DNA of 39,318 bases from contig PGXT01000036.1 in assembly GCA_002839285.1 (NCBI GenBank), positions 1 through 39,318 on the forward strand, written 5' to 3'. Source of the stretch: Spirochaetae bacterium HGW-Spirochaetae-5 (GTDB lineage Bacteria; Spirochaetota; UBA4802; UBA5550). Both the position numbers and the translations under genes were made by a program. The notes below the pieces were generated by a model. It saw only the letters and a program-made list of their open reading frames with translations, was not told the DNA's origin and made no database searches. Below, one piece after another: positions 1-8,697 of this stretch (position 1 is the stretch's first letter; each line of letters opens with the position of its first letter).

Positions 1-999
1 GTTCTTCTTGTCGAGCAGATAAGAATTACATTTGAGTATCAGAAAGAGCTTGTATTTGAGCTCATCAATATCGGTGCCGAGCTCTCTTCGATGTCTGATA
101 ATCTTGTGAAGACAGCTCTTGACGGATGGGCTAAGCTCTCATTTGTCGTTGAAACAATACGGGAGCAGATAAATGACAGCGACTCTTTGAGCGAAATTAC
201 CACAACTTCTTCTGAAAGATTGAAGTCTCTCAACTTTAAATCTATTGAAGATTCAATAAACAAATTGATCGATGCGGCATCTCTCTCTGATAGAAAAAAT
301 ATAGTTAACGATGAAAACGCATTTAATGAAATACTTCCTGAAATGAAAAAGACGGCAAAACTCATTGCTGAAGCTTCCATCGATGCCGAGAAGCTGAAGC
401 ATCTGCTCCCTGCCGTAAGCTCTGCACTTGATGGTATTGATGACATTTCGGATAGAACAAATATTCTCTCTCTGAATGCATCAATTGAGGCGGCAAGAGC
501 AGGCGCGCAGGGGAGAGGATTTGCCGTTGTTGCAGAGGAGATAGGCCGGCTGGCGGAGAGTTCTCTCACCGGATCAAAAGAGGTAAGAAAAAATATATCC
601 GAGATAATCGGTCTCTTCAGACTCTATGAAGATAAAGCCGGCAGTGCTGTTGCGGATCTTGATCTTCTGGTGGAGAGACTGGATGCTGTAAATAGCGATG
701 CAGCTTCACCACGGAGGGTGGAGATAGACCCTGCCGTCACCGAGGGGATAAAAACGGGGATAGAGATATACAATTCAGTTGTTGTGGATATAGTCGGTAA
801 AGTTGATAATGTTGAAGTTATCACCTCCAGAGGGAGAGTTCTGGCCGAGGAGATGAAAACTAAAATCAGTGAGCACATAACCAATATCGAATCCATAGCC
901 GGAATAAGCGACATGATAAACGACCTTGTTTCAAAACTGAATAACAAGATAAATGTAATTATAGAACAGACCGGAGAGCTTGAGAAGCTCACTTCCTGA
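1..999 (+). CDS. Methyl-accepting chemotaxis protein, C-terminal part (5' end outside window)
   Basis: The frame is open from base 1 to the TGA at 997-999, so the gene starts upstream and the ATG at 91 is internal. About 332 residues are visible. The receptor signalling tip is clear: [20 protein letters not shown] followed by [18 protein letters not shown], the hairpin that contacts CheA and CheW. Flanking heptad-like helices carry Glu/Gln-rich stretches that could be methylation sites. No membrane segment or HAMP domain is visible; these would lie upstream. Downstream of the tip the sequence is less MCP-like, with no CheR-tethering pentapeptide at the C-terminus (it ends in EKLTS). It converges on the PAP2 gene. 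Family assignment is secure; ligand is unknown. Confidence 0.93.
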   Translation, partial: VLLVEQIRITFEYQKELVFELINIGAELSSMSDNLVKTALDGWAKLSFVVETIREQINDSDSLSEITTTSSERLKSLNFKSIEDSINKLIDAASLSDRKNIVNDENAFNEILPEMKKTAKLIAEASIDAEKLKHLLPAVSSALDGIDDISDRTNILSLNASIEAARAGAQGRGFAVVAEEIGRLAESSLTGSKEVRKNISEIIGLFRLYEDKAGSAVADLDLLVERLDAVNSDAASPRRVEIDPAVTEGIKTGIEIYNSVVVDIVGKVDNVEVITSRGRVLAEEMKTKISEHITNIESIAGISDMINDLVSKLNNKINVIIEQTGELEKLTS

Positions 1000-1126
1000 G
1001 TTTAAAAAAATTATTTTTTTTAAGCAGAGGAATTGTTTCAATAAAATATATGATACTCCTACGCCCCCTGACCCCAGGCTAATCATTACCCACACCTATT
1101 ATTGTTACTATAAATCATCCCGCAAA

Positions 1127-1270
1127 GCCCCCGCACCCCCGGAGGGGGCAAAGCAACGTTGATTAAGACCAATGATTTTAATAGAGAATTGTATATTGAA
1201 GTCCCCCTCCGGGGGATTTAGGGGGCTGCACAGAAAGATGTGGGCAATGATTAGAGCCCCCAGAGGGGGC
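1127..1270. repeat. Cluster of three GC-rich hairpins in convergent spacer
   Basis: In an AT-rich spacer (1000-1288) between convergent genes there are three short perfect hairpins: CCCCC-GGA-GGGGG at 1136-1148, CCCCC-TCC-GGGGG at 1203-1215 (followed by AGGGGGCT), and GCCCCC-AGA-GGGGGC at 1256-1270. The middle unit, read on the minus strand, has the form AGCCCCCTAAATCCCCC, a motif I recall as dispersed in intergenic DNA of several bacterial phyla. No coding function; the short open frames across it are low-complexity artefacts. None is followed by a good T-run, so a terminator role is unproven. Confidence 0.6.
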
Positions 1271-1288
1271 ATAAGTAGCATAACCGGT

Positions 1289-2137
1289 TTATGATTTAAA
1301 TATCCAGAGTTTCGAAGCCTGTTTAAAGACATATGGCGCTCCGAAGGTTATCCAGAATCCTATCATTGCGTATCTTATCCCTTTGAACAGCACCATATCA
1401 GGGAGCAGCATCTTCACTCCTGCCATAATTGCAAATAGTACCGCAAGTCCGAAAATCATCTTTATAAGCGTAGAAATAATTCTGTCTGAAGAGATATGTT
1501 TAATGTATTTATCCTCTAAAAATATCCCGATAAGAAAACCTGTTGCGGCTCCGGCAGATTTAACAATATGGTCCTCTTTAAAAAGAAAAGTACATAAAAC
1601 CATTATTGCCACGGCAATTCCGATTTTATAAATCGATTTGGCAATTTCAAATCTGCACCAGATGTAGTCAGCAATAAACACCCATATAATTCCGAAAACA
1701 ATTCCGCCGATTACATCCTGCGGCCAGTGAACACCAAGATACATCCGTGATAGCGCCACAAGCAGAATGATTATACTCCCGGCAATGTATAGTGCCGGTT
1801 TTCTGAATATCTTCATAACTCCGGCCCAGAACATTGTAGTCCCCTGCGTATGTCCGCTGGGGAACGAGTAGCCCCCTGCAGTTTCAGTCCTCAGAGAAAC
1901 AATATTTTCGTTACCGATTGGACGTGAAATGTGAAATATATCTTTAAGTGCGCCATTAAGAATTGAACCGGAAAGAAATATCCATCCGACTCTTCTCCCT
2001 GCAATTTTATCTCCGCACCATATAAACCAGCATGCAATAAGAATAAAGAAGTTTTCCTCACCAAGCATAGTTATGTATTGAAATAATTTGTCGAGAAAAG
2101 GAGTTTTAAACGATTGAATAAATAGTAAGGTTTCCAT
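1289..2137 (-). CDS. PAP2-family membrane phosphatase
   Basis: Integral-membrane phosphatase of the PAP2 (type 2 phosphatidic acid phosphatase) superfamily, acting on lipid phosphates or polyprenyl pyrophosphates at the outer face of the inner membrane. All three signature motifs are present: K65 ... R72-P73, PSGH at 93-96, and S130-R131 ... H137 ... D141, with His96 and His137 the expected catalytic pair. Several hydrophobic segments surround them, and a further set of helices (about 165-275) extends beyond the core; 282 residues is longer than a minimal PAP2 protein. The ATG is preceded by a weak AGGCGGA. A TTGACT/GATAAT pair lies about 85 bp upstream. It diverges from a GDPD gene, which may hint at a shared lipid-turnover role. 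Substrate cannot be told from sequence. Confidence 0.93.
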   Translation of the reverse strand: METLLFIQSFKTPFLDKLFQYITMLGEENFFILIACWFIWCGDKIAGRRVGWIFLSGSILNGALKDIFHISRPIGNENIVSLRTETAGGYSFPSGHTQGTTMFWAGVMKIFRKPALYIAGSIIILLVALSRMYLGVHWPQDVIGGIVFGIIWVFIADYIWCRFEIAKSIYKIGIAVAIMVLCTFLFKEDHIVKSAGAATGFLIGIFLEDKYIKHISSDRIISTLIKMIFGLAVLFAIMAGVKMLLPDMVLFKGIRYAMIGFWITFGAPYVFKQASKLWIFKS

Positions 2138-2219
2138 TATTATTTCCGCCTGATAATTATTATTTTATAATCAGTCATCATAGTTATGATTAGAATTATG
2201 ATGAACACTCAGCACGCAG

Positions 2220-2250
2220 ATTATCAGATACAAAAAAATAATATAGTCAA
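2220..2250 (-). promoter_or_regulatory. Possible promoter for the PAP2 gene
   Basis: On the minus strand TTGACT (2245-2250) and GATAAT (2220-2225) are separated by 19 bp, a little long for a sigma-70 promoter. Downstream, in the predicted leader, is an 8-bp perfect inverted repeat, TCATCATA/TATGATGA (2175-2204). Confidence 0.35.
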
Positions 2251-2531
2251 GATATAATTTAATAATCGATCTCGTTTTATAAGTTAATGCTATGACCGGA
2301 AAGATTTTGAATCAATAATTAAAAATGTAAATTGCTGTGTTAAAATAATTCATCAGCCATAAACTTAAAATTTCCCTGTTTCGCTTCGCTCAACATCCCC
2401 CTTTAATAAAGAGGGTAACCATAGGCCAGGAGATTTTTCGGTATTATACAAAGAACTATTTTATGAGAAATCATCCGGTCTAAGCACTGGCTATTTAGTT
2501 TCAGGCGCGGTGCGTTCATCTGAATTCTTTC
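2251..2531. other. Non-coding divergent spacer
   Basis: The 465-bp divergent spacer (2138-2602) holds no gene I can support. It is AT-rich, with one GC-rich remnant near 2386-2420 (a TTCGCTTCGCTC stretch followed by CCCCCTTTAATAAAGAGGG, an imperfect palindrome), resembling debris of dispersed intergenic repeats. Confidence 0.5.
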
Positions 2532-2560
2532 TTGACAAGCTGATTTGAGGTGACTTAACT
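2532..2560 (+). promoter_or_regulatory. Possible promoter for the GDPD-MFS-GDPD cluster
   Basis: A consensus TTGACA at 2532-2537 is followed after 17 bp by TTAACT (2555-2560), with TAAAAT overlapping just downstream. The -35 is perfect and the -10 weak. It lies about 43 bp before the GDPD start, which has its own GGGGG Shine-Dalgarno. Confidence 0.35.
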
Positions 2561-2602
2561 AAAATTACATCTATTGCACAATAGATAAAACTTCGGGGGA
2601 TT

Positions 2603-3544
2603 ATGGTAAAAAAAATTTTGATTATTCTTATTTCGATCATTGCTTTGTATGGATCAGCTGTTGCATTTTCGATGATCTTTGCGCATCAGAGAAAGATTAA
2701 ACCTTTTATCTCCAGATTGCCGGAGTTTACTGTGGTGGCCCACCGTGGAGCACCCATGAGACATCCGGAGAATACTCTTGAATCGTTCAGAGAGGCATTG
2801 AAAATTAATCCTGCGGCGATGCTTGAACTTGACGTACATCAGACAAGTGACGGCATTATAGTTGTTCATCATGATGGCCATATAGTTAATAGTGCCGGAG
2901 AGAAAGTACACATAAAGAATCATACTCTGAAAGAGATTCAGGCCATTGATGCCGGGTACTATATCAGCTTTGATAATAATGTGACTTATCCATTCAGAGG
3001 GAGAGGATATGCAGTTCCGGAGTTTAAAGATGTTCTTAAAAATTTCAATGGCACACTGATTTCAATTGATATAAAACATCATACAATTGAATGCGCCGAA
3101 ATTGTAATGAAGCTGATCCGTGAAAACAGTGCGGAAGAAAATGTAATAATTGGTTCATTCGGTGACGAAATTATGAATCATGTAAGAGGAAATTATCCTC
3201 ACATTGCAACAAGTTTCAGCAAGTCAGAGGTTATGAAATTTTTTGTTCTGCATAAACTTTTTCTTACAGGTTTTTTTAAAGCAAAAGATGATGCCATGAT
3301 GATCCCTGAATTTTCAGATACGGATAATCCGGAATATCTCGGCCCGGGATACAAACAGGGTTTCAGAATTATTTCCCGAAGATTTATAAAAGAGGCTCAT
3401 GCTCTTAATATTCCTGTCATGGCCTGGACTGTAAATAAAAAAGAGAATATGGAGCGGCTTTATTCATGGGGGATCAGAGGCGTGATTACCGATTATCCTG
3501 ATATACTCAGCAGTGTTGAAGCGGATAATGTTAAGAACAAATGA
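2603..3544 (+). CDS. Glycerophosphodiester phosphodiesterase family protein, membrane-anchored
   Basis: GDPD enzymes hydrolyse glycerophosphodiesters to sn-glycerol 3-phosphate and an alcohol. The catalytic signature is present: H47-R48 in VVAHRGAP, PENT with E56, the metal pair in LELDVHQTSDG (E75, D77), and HH-D at 89-91; the C-terminal MAWTVNKKENM / GVITDYPD strand is also typical. Residues 1-25 form a hydrophobic signal or anchor segment, so the domain should face the periplasm. The insert around 145-235 is longer than in the second GDPD of this cluster. The ATG follows CTTCGGGGGATT. It is first of a three-gene set with an MFS transporter and a cytosolic GDPD, suggesting coupled external and internal use of the same kind of substrate (inference). 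Confidence 0.93.
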   Translation: MVKKILIILISIIALYGSAVAFSMIFAHQRKIKPFISRLPEFTVVAHRGAPMRHPENTLESFREALKINPAAMLELDVHQTSDGIIVVHHDGHIVNSAGEKVHIKNHTLKEIQAIDAGYYISFDNNVTYPFRGRGYAVPEFKDVLKNFNGTLISIDIKHHTIECAEIVMKLIRENSAEENVIIGSFGDEIMNHVRGNYPHIATSFSKSEVMKFFVLHKLFLTGFFKAKDDAMMIPEFSDTDNPEYLGPGYKQGFRIISRRFIKEAHALNIPVMAWTVNKKENMERLYSWGIRGVITDYPDILSSVEADNVKNK

Positions 3545-3567
3545 ATATTAAATAGAGAGAGGAATAT

Positions 3568-4860
3568 ATGGCAGAACAGCAGTTTAAAATTTCAAAGACA
3601 TTTTTGCTCGGTTTCGGTTTTCTAGGTATATCAATGATATGGTCATTGTATAATGCCTATGTACCTGTGTTCTTAAAAGATACTTTTAATCTGCCGCTGA
3701 CAGCCGTGGGCGGAATTATGACTATTGACAATATCTTTGCAATAATTCTTCTCCCATTTCTCGGTGCTCTTTCAGACAGGACAAACACACCCATAGGGCG
3801 GCGGCGGCCATATATTCTCGTAGGCGCTCCCCTTGCGATGTTTTTCTTTATCATGATTCCATACATGAATCAGATGCAGTCTCTCCTCCTTATGATGCTT
3901 GTTATTATTCTAATGAATCTTTCAATGTCGCTTTACCGCTCACCGGTAATTGCTCTTATGCCCGACATAACTCCGTCAAAATACCGGAGTCAGGCTAATG
4001 GTATTATTAATCTCATGGGGGGCGTGGGCGCGCTTCTTGCTTTCTTCGGAAGCAAACCTCTTTATAATATGGATAAGACTTATCCGTTTATAGCAGGTGG
4101 TATGGTAATGCTTTTTGCATGTATGATGGTGGTTTTATTTATAAATGAGGATAAATCTTTGTCTTTAGATAATGGCAATACCGATAAAGTTTCATTTAAG
4201 AAATCCTTTGATGAACTGATGGATAATCTGAAAGATGTAATTCATGGGGACAAGTCTCTGCTCTTTATACTTCTTTCAATTCTGTTCTGGTTCATCGGGT
4301 TCAATTCCATCGAAACATTTTTTACTCTCTATGCAAAATACTATCTTGGAATAGGTGAAACCTCCGGTGCCACTATCCTTGGATATTACTCTCTGATATT
4401 TATGCTTACTGCAATTCCATCGGGAATTATAGGAGCCAGGATCGGAAGAAGAAAAACCATACGGATAGGACTTACAGTTTTGATGGTATGCCTGCTGGCG
4501 AGTCTTGCCGGATCATTTTTTATATCAAAAGATAAAACTGTTTTAATATACTGGTCCTATGCTGCAGCTTTTATGTGCGCAGGTTTCGGATGGGCTCTTG
4601 TAAATGTCAACTCTCTCCCCATGGTTGTTGATATGACAACTGCGGAAAAAGTCGGCGGATATACCGGACTCTATTATTTCTTTTCCCAGGCTGCAAATAT
4701 AGCAGCACCGCCTGTCGCGGGTTTTGTACTTGATCTATCAACTGATGGCGGAAAGAACTCCGGAGGATATATATCACTGCTCCTCTTTGCCGTTGCGCTT
4801 TTCTTTATTGCGTTTATTACAATGTCGAAGGTTAGAAGAGGTGAAGCTCAGGATGCGTAA
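3568..4860 (+). CDS. MFS transporter, sucrose/SLC45-like
   Basis: Twelve-helix major facilitator of 430 residues. The TM2-TM3 loop reads GALSDRTNTPIGRRRPYI (residues about 67-83), the motif typical of the SLC45/sucrose-transporter-like branch of bacterial MFS proteins. A second, related loop (GARIGRRKTIRIG) is in the C-terminal half. The ATG follows GAGAGGAATAT, a strong Shine-Dalgarno. It sits between two GDPD genes and its stop overlaps the start of the second by 8 bp, implying translational coupling. Family members usually carry sugars or glycosides; given the neighbours, a glycerophosphodiester or glycosyl-glycerol cargo is possible, but the substrate is not shown by sequence. Confidence 0.9.
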   Translation: MAEQQFKISKTFLLGFGFLGISMIWSLYNAYVPVFLKDTFNLPLTAVGGIMTIDNIFAIILLPFLGALSDRTNTPIGRRRPYILVGAPLAMFFFIMIPYMNQMQSLLLMMLVIILMNLSMSLYRSPVIALMPDITPSKYRSQANGIINLMGGVGALLAFFGSKPLYNMDKTYPFIAGGMVMLFACMMVVLFINEDKSLSLDNGNTDKVSFKKSFDELMDNLKDVIHGDKSLLFILLSILFWFIGFNSIETFFTLYAKYYLGIGETSGATILGYYSLIFMLTAIPSGIIGARIGRRKTIRIGLTVLMVCLLASLAGSFFISKDKTVLIYWSYAAAFMCAGFGWALVNVNSLPMVVDMTTAEKVGGYTGLYYFFSQAANIAAPPVAGFVLDLSTDGGKNSGGYISLLLFAVALFFIAFITMSKVRRGEAQDA

Positions 4861-5602
4861 AAAAGTAAAAGTTCTCGCTCATAGAGGGTATCGTGCAAAG
4901 TATCCCGAAAATTCCCTCCTTGCATTTAAAAAAGGATTTGAATACGGCGCCCATGGTCTTGAGTGCGATGTGCAGAAGACCAGCGACGGCCGTTATGTGA
5001 TAATTCACGATGATACAATTGACCGTACAGCTAAAGATAAAAAAAAGGGTGTAGTCGGAGAGATGACCCTAAAGAAACTCCAGACCGTTGATCTGGGTAA
5101 GAAACAGACTATTCCCGAGATCAATGAGTTTCTTGCTTCTATACCGGAGGGTAAATATGTGAACATGGAGCTTAAGGATGAAACTCTTCTCCCCTCTGAC
5201 GGTCCCGAGCTTCTGGAAATATTTCTGAAACATGTAAAAAAAGAGAATCTTCTTGTAAGCTCATTCGATCATTCTCTCCTTGATTACTTTAAAGATCAGC
5301 GGATTCCCATAGGCCTCCTTCTTGAGGAGGCTCATTTAAGCCTGGGTTTCACCGGTATTATGAAAAGAGTAATTAAATATCGCCCGGCATATATGAATCT
5401 GCCGGTAAAGATGTTCGATAAAATCGGGAAATTTCCGGCGCGTATTCTTATCTCAATTTTTAAATTGATGGGATGCGGTATTGCATTCTGGACTGTCAAC
5501 AGCAGAGAGGAGTTTGAACATGCCTACGCATTCGGTGACATTATAATGACCGATGAGGTTGAGTTTATACTCGGTGAGCTGAAGAAGAAGGAACAAGGAT
5601 AA
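4853..5602 (+). CDS. Glycerophosphodiester phosphodiesterase, cytosolic (249 aa)
   Basis: Compact GDPD. The TIM-barrel signature starts almost at the N-terminus: LAHRGYRAKYPENS, LECDVQKTSDGRYVIIHDD, and C-terminal IAFWTVNSREEF / IIMTDEVEF. There is no signal peptide, so it should act in the cytoplasm. The start chosen is the ATG at 4853, 8 bp inside the end of the MFS gene, preceded by AGAGGTGAAGCTC; the frame stays open further upstream to 4724, but that stretch lies within the MFS gene and adds no domain. Pairing with an exported GDPD and a transporter suggests uptake of a glycerophosphodiester followed by cytosolic hydrolysis to glycerol 3-phosphate (inference). Confidence 0.94.
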   Translation: MRKKVKVLAHRGYRAKYPENSLLAFKKGFEYGAHGLECDVQKTSDGRYVIIHDDTIDRTAKDKKKGVVGEMTLKKLQTVDLGKKQTIPEINEFLASIPEGKYVNMELKDETLLPSDGPELLEIFLKHVKKENLLVSSFDHSLLDYFKDQRIPIGLLLEEAHLSLGFTGIMKRVIKYRPAYMNLPVKMFDKIGKFPARILISIFKLMGCGIAFWTVNSREEFEHAYAFGDIIMTDEVEFILGELKKKEQG

Positions 5603-5654
5603 TTACTATCAGATTTATCGATCATGTTAAAGTAAATTACAATGGGACAAAAAG

Positions 5655-6176
5655 ATGACATCAGATTCTGAAAAGATGAAAGAACAGAAAGATCAGGATG
5701 AGCTCAATGAAGAGGATGAGTTAATCCGGAGGGATATTCTTAGCGATAGAAAATTCTCTATTGCTGAGGCCATCGGGAGGGAAGGGGGAAACTTTATTAA
5801 GGGACACAACCCTATGCCCCGGCTTGATCAGGTAGTCTCATTCATTACAGTTTTTATTGCAGATAATATTAATGACCCCTCAAGGGTTTTGATGACAGTC
5901 CTTCAGGCACATATTAAAAATGACCGTATAAAAATCGCCGAAAATATTGAAACACCCCTGCAGTATCTTCACAATCTTATTAAGGCTTATGTTGATAATC
6001 CTCACCAGCTTTATGAGCTCACAAGGGAGGCGGATTTCAGATGGGGGCAGATCAATGAAGAGAAACCTCACTTCCAGAAACCGGGGGAGGCTGCTCATCC
6101 TGACGATGAATACACCCATGAAAATGTAAAGAAAATGCTTTCAGATCTTCTGGTGAAGATTGAGGCGGGTTTATGA
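5655..6176 (+). CDS. Conserved-looking hypothetical protein (173 aa)
   Basis: I do not recognise this protein. It is soluble and charged with no signal peptide. Residues 1-30 are very acidic and Lys/Glu-rich; residues about 30-145 look like a compact, mostly helical domain (AIGREGGNFIKGHNPMPRLD, then FITVFIADNI, then LQYLHNLIKAYVDNPHQLYE); the tail ends in a short helix. It lies 52 bp after the second GDPD on the same strand and is followed by a strong intrinsic terminator, so it is probably the last gene of that transcription unit. The spacing before the ATG holds a weak GGGAC. Function unknown. Confidence 0.75.
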   Translation: MTSDSEKMKEQKDQDELNEEDELIRRDILSDRKFSIAEAIGREGGNFIKGHNPMPRLDQVVSFITVFIADNINDPSRVLMTVLQAHIKNDRIKIAENIETPLQYLHNLIKAYVDNPHQLYELTREADFRWGQINEEKPHFQKPGEAAHPDDEYTHENVKKMLSDLLVKIEAGL

Positions 6177-6224
6177 TCAGACTGTGCTGATGTAACCTGC
6201 TTCTTCTATCAGTTTTGAAAATTC

Positions 6225-6261
6225 ATGCGGAGATTAACATGTCTATTCTCCGCATTTTTTT
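6225..6261 (+). terminator. Intrinsic terminator before pyrB
   Basis: A 9-bp perfect stem ATGCGGAGA / TCTCCGCAT (6225-6233 and 6247-6255) with a 13-nt loop is followed immediately by seven T residues. It closes the GDPD/hypothetical cluster about 50 bp after its last stop codon and isolates the pyr operon. Confidence 0.85.
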
Positions 6262-6322
6262 GTATAATATTTAAGATATAAATTGGTTATAAACAAAAAA
6301 ATCTAATGAGACATAAATAGTA

Positions 6323-6352
6323 TTGACAACTTTGGTTCTTTTTACAATAAAT
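6323..6352 (+). promoter_or_regulatory. Probable pyrB promoter
   Basis: A consensus TTGACA at 6323-6328 follows the upstream terminator. Candidate -10 boxes are ATAAAT (6347-6352, spacer 18) and TACAAT (6343-6348, spacer only 14). Exact start is uncertain, but transcription from here would give a leader of roughly 90 nt before pyrB. Confidence 0.45.
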
Positions 6353-6357
6353 ATATA

Positions 6358-6420
6358 GGTTACAGGTCTGAAAACTGATTCGTCCGCTACGGGCTTAACT
6401 GTTTGACGGATGCCTGAACC
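6358..6420 (+). promoter_or_regulatory. Candidate structured leader of pyrB
   Basis: The leader can fold into GGTT-A-CAGG (6358-6366, one bulged A) paired with CCTGAACC (6413-6420), enclosing CGTCCG (6381-6386) paired with CGGATG (6407-6412, one G-U). The two 3' arms are contiguous while the 5' side has a 14-nt internal bulge, and the apical loop is 20 nt. It matches no riboswitch class I can recall and has no T-run, so a role in pyr control is only a suggestion. Confidence 0.3.
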
Positions 6421-6449
6421 ACTTTATATATGGAAAGTATAAAAGTGAT

Positions 6450-7403
6450 ATGAACTCATTAAACAGAAAAGATCTCCTTGATATCAAATCCCTCTCTTCC
6501 GATGAGATAATGCTCATCTGTGATACTGCAAAATATTTTAAAGACGTTTTTACCAGGGATGTGAAAAGTGTCCCCGTACTCCGCGGTAAAACAGTCTGTA
6601 CGCTGTTTTACGAACCTTCAACACGTACGCGTCTCAGTTTTGAGATGGCGGCAAAGCTCCTTTCTGCAAATACGATAAATGTTCCCGTAACAACCTCCAG
6701 TGTTGTAAAAGGGGAATCTCTTATTGACACGGTTAGAACTCTCGAAGCCATGAAGGCTGACTATATAGTAATGAGACATGGGGCATCTCTGGCGCCCCAT
6801 TTTTTATCTAAAAATATAAAGGCATCGGTCATCAACGGCGGTGACGGGTATCACTCTCACCCGACACAGGCGCTTCTTGATACATATTCGATACTTGAAA
6901 AAAGAGGCTCGCTCAAGGGGCTTCATATCGGTATTATCGGCGACATCAAACATTCACGCGTTGCGAGATCTGATATAATCGCTTTTACAAAACTTGGCGC
7001 AAAGGTAACTCTATGCGGGCCCTCGACTCTTCTGCCCGATGAATTCAGGCAGTACGGTGTTGAAATAACCTATGATCTCGATAAGCTCCTTCCGGAACTT
7101 GATGTAATAAATATGCTCCGGATTCAGAGAGAACGGCAGAAGGGTTCACTCTTCCCTTCAATAAGAGAGTATAATCTTCTCTATTCGCTGACCGAGGAGA
7201 GATTTGCAAAATGTAAACCGGAAATAATTGTTATGCATCCCGGACCGATGAACCGCGGAATTGAACTTGATGATGTTGTTGCCGATTGTCCTAATTCTAT
7301 AATTAACGAACAGGTTACAAATGGAGTTGCAGTGAGAATGGCTATTTTTTATCTACTAGCCGGCGGAACACCGCTGAGCGATGCTGATACAGAGGGTAAT
7401 TAA
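6450..7403 (+). CDS. pyrB: Aspartate carbamoyltransferase catalytic subunit
   Basis: Condenses carbamoyl phosphate with L-aspartate, the committed step of de novo pyrimidine synthesis. The family signatures are all present: FYEPSTRTRLSFEMA (carbamoyl-phosphate loop, STRTR at 57-61), SSVVKGESLIDT with the 80s-loop lysine K87, MRHG at 108-111, HPTQALLDTYSI, and HPGPMNRGIEL near the C-terminus. At 317 residues it has the normal length of the catalytic chain. No pyrI regulatory subunit is adjacent, so it may work as the unregulated or dihydroorotase-associated type. It is followed 5 bp later by pyrC. A possible promoter and folded leader precede it. Confidence 0.97.
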   Translation: MNSLNRKDLLDIKSLSSDEIMLICDTAKYFKDVFTRDVKSVPVLRGKTVCTLFYEPSTRTRLSFEMAAKLLSANTINVPVTTSSVVKGESLIDTVRTLEAMKADYIVMRHGASLAPHFLSKNIKASVINGGDGYHSHPTQALLDTYSILEKRGSLKGLHIGIIGDIKHSRVARSDIIAFTKLGAKVTLCGPSTLLPDEFRQYGVEITYDLDKLLPELDVINMLRIQRERQKGSLFPSIREYNLLYSLTEERFAKCKPEIIVMHPGPMNRGIELDDVVADCPNSIINEQVTNGVAVRMAIFYLLAGGTPLSDADTEGN

Positions 7404-7408
7404 TCGAT

Positions 7409-8692
7409 ATGGGGATACTAATTAAGAACGGAAGATTTATCGATCCTGCAAGCGGTACAGATGACAGGCTTGATATATTTATAAGTGAAGATAAAATTAA
7501 AGATATAGGTAAAAATCTTACTGCAGCACCGGGGGATGATGTTATTGATGCAAAGGGCGCCCTTGTTCTTCCCGGTCTTATTGATATACACGTTCATTTC
7601 CGTGAGCCGGGCCGGGAGGATGTTGAAACTATAATCGGCGGATCGATGGTTGCCGCTAAAAGCGGTTTTACATCGGTATGTACAATGCCCAATACCAAGC
7701 CTGTAATTGACAATCAGGCCCTTGTCCGTTTTATAATTATGGAAGCTGCAAAGGGTCCGATAAATGTTTTCCCCACAGCCAATATCTCCAAAGGGGGGAA
7801 GGGTGAAGAGATCTCCGAAATGGGTGAACTCGTCAGGGGCGGAGCAGTAGCGTTTACAGATGACGGTCAGCCGGTAACTAATTCTATCCTGATGAGACGG
7901 GCGCTGGAATATTCCAGAATGTTTAATGTTCCGATTATTGCGCATTCAGAGGATAAGCTTTTAGTTGATGAAGGTTTAATGAACGAAGGATTAAACTCTA
8001 ATAAACTCGGACTTAGCGGAATACCATGTGAAGCTGAAGAGGTTATGATTGCCCGGGATATAATTCTTACACGTCTTGCAAAGGGACGGCTTCATGTATG
8101 TCATGTTTCAGCCGCGGGGTCAGTTGAACTTATAAGGCGCGGAAAGGCCGACGGCATAAGCGTGTCATGTGAAACTGCTCCTCACTATTTTGCGCTGAAT
8201 GATGATGCCGTTGAGGAGCACCTCTCCATGGCAAAGATGAATCCCCCTCTTAGAAGTGAACATGACAGAAAAGAGATTATCCGCGGATTGAAAGACGGTA
8301 CTATTGAAGTCATAGCTACTGACCATGCCCCTCACGCGCTTTTTGAAAAGATGCAGGAGATGGAGTATGCTCCATTCGGGATAATAGGGCTTGAGACTGC
8401 AGTGCCGCTTATTATAACAGAGCTTGTGAGGAACAATAATTTTTCATATATAGAAGCATTCTCTAAAGTAACCTGCAACCCATCAAGGATTCTCAACCTC
8501 GGGAAGGGCGAACTTAAGATAGGCGGAATGGCCGATGTTGTTATTATTAATCCTGATGAAAAAATAATTGTAGATGAAAAGTTTTTAATTTCCAAATGTA
8601 AAAACACCCCCTTTATAGGTAAAGAGCTCTACGGAAGTATCGAATACACTATCTGCAACGGAAAAGTTGTGTATAAGAGAGAACAGGCCTGA
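7409..8692 (+). CDS. pyrC: Dihydroorotase, type I
   Basis: Zinc amidohydrolase that cyclises N-carbamoyl-L-aspartate to dihydroorotate. Metal motif H61-x-H63 lies in GLIDIHVHFREPGREDVET; MPNTKP, AFTDDGQPV (aspartates 151-152, the position of the bridging Asp in some type I enzymes that lack the carbamylated lysine), IAHSED (H179), HVCHVSAAG and IATDHAPH follow in order. With 427 residues it is type I, the class that often associates with PyrB. It begins 5 bp after pyrB, matching co-translation of consecutive pathway enzymes, and is itself followed after 5 bp by a DNA methyltransferase gene. Confidence 0.97.
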   Translation: MGILIKNGRFIDPASGTDDRLDIFISEDKIKDIGKNLTAAPGDDVIDAKGALVLPGLIDIHVHFREPGREDVETIIGGSMVAAKSGFTSVCTMPNTKPVIDNQALVRFIIMEAAKGPINVFPTANISKGGKGEEISEMGELVRGGAVAFTDDGQPVTNSILMRRALEYSRMFNVPIIAHSEDKLLVDEGLMNEGLNSNKLGLSGIPCEAEEVMIARDIILTRLAKGRLHVCHVSAAGSVELIRRGKADGISVSCETAPHYFALNDDAVEEHLSMAKMNPPLRSEHDRKEIIRGLKDGTIEVIATDHAPHALFEKMQEMEYAPFGIIGLETAVPLIITELVRNNNFSYIEAFSKVTCNPSRILNLGKGELKIGGMADVVIINPDEKIIVDEKFLISKCKNTPFIGKELYGSIEYTICNGKVVYKREQA

Positions 8693-8697
8693 TATAG

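Noticed and set aside
980..1332. Short open frames across the spacer (plus 980-1162, minus 1108-1332)
   Set aside because: They are translations of the GC-rich hairpin repeats, overlap ends of real genes and have no ribosome-binding site or family resemblance.
4724..4852. Longer N-terminus for the second GDPD
   Set aside because: The extension lies within the MFS gene; ATG 4853 has AGAGGTG upstream and puts the HRG motif at the usual place.
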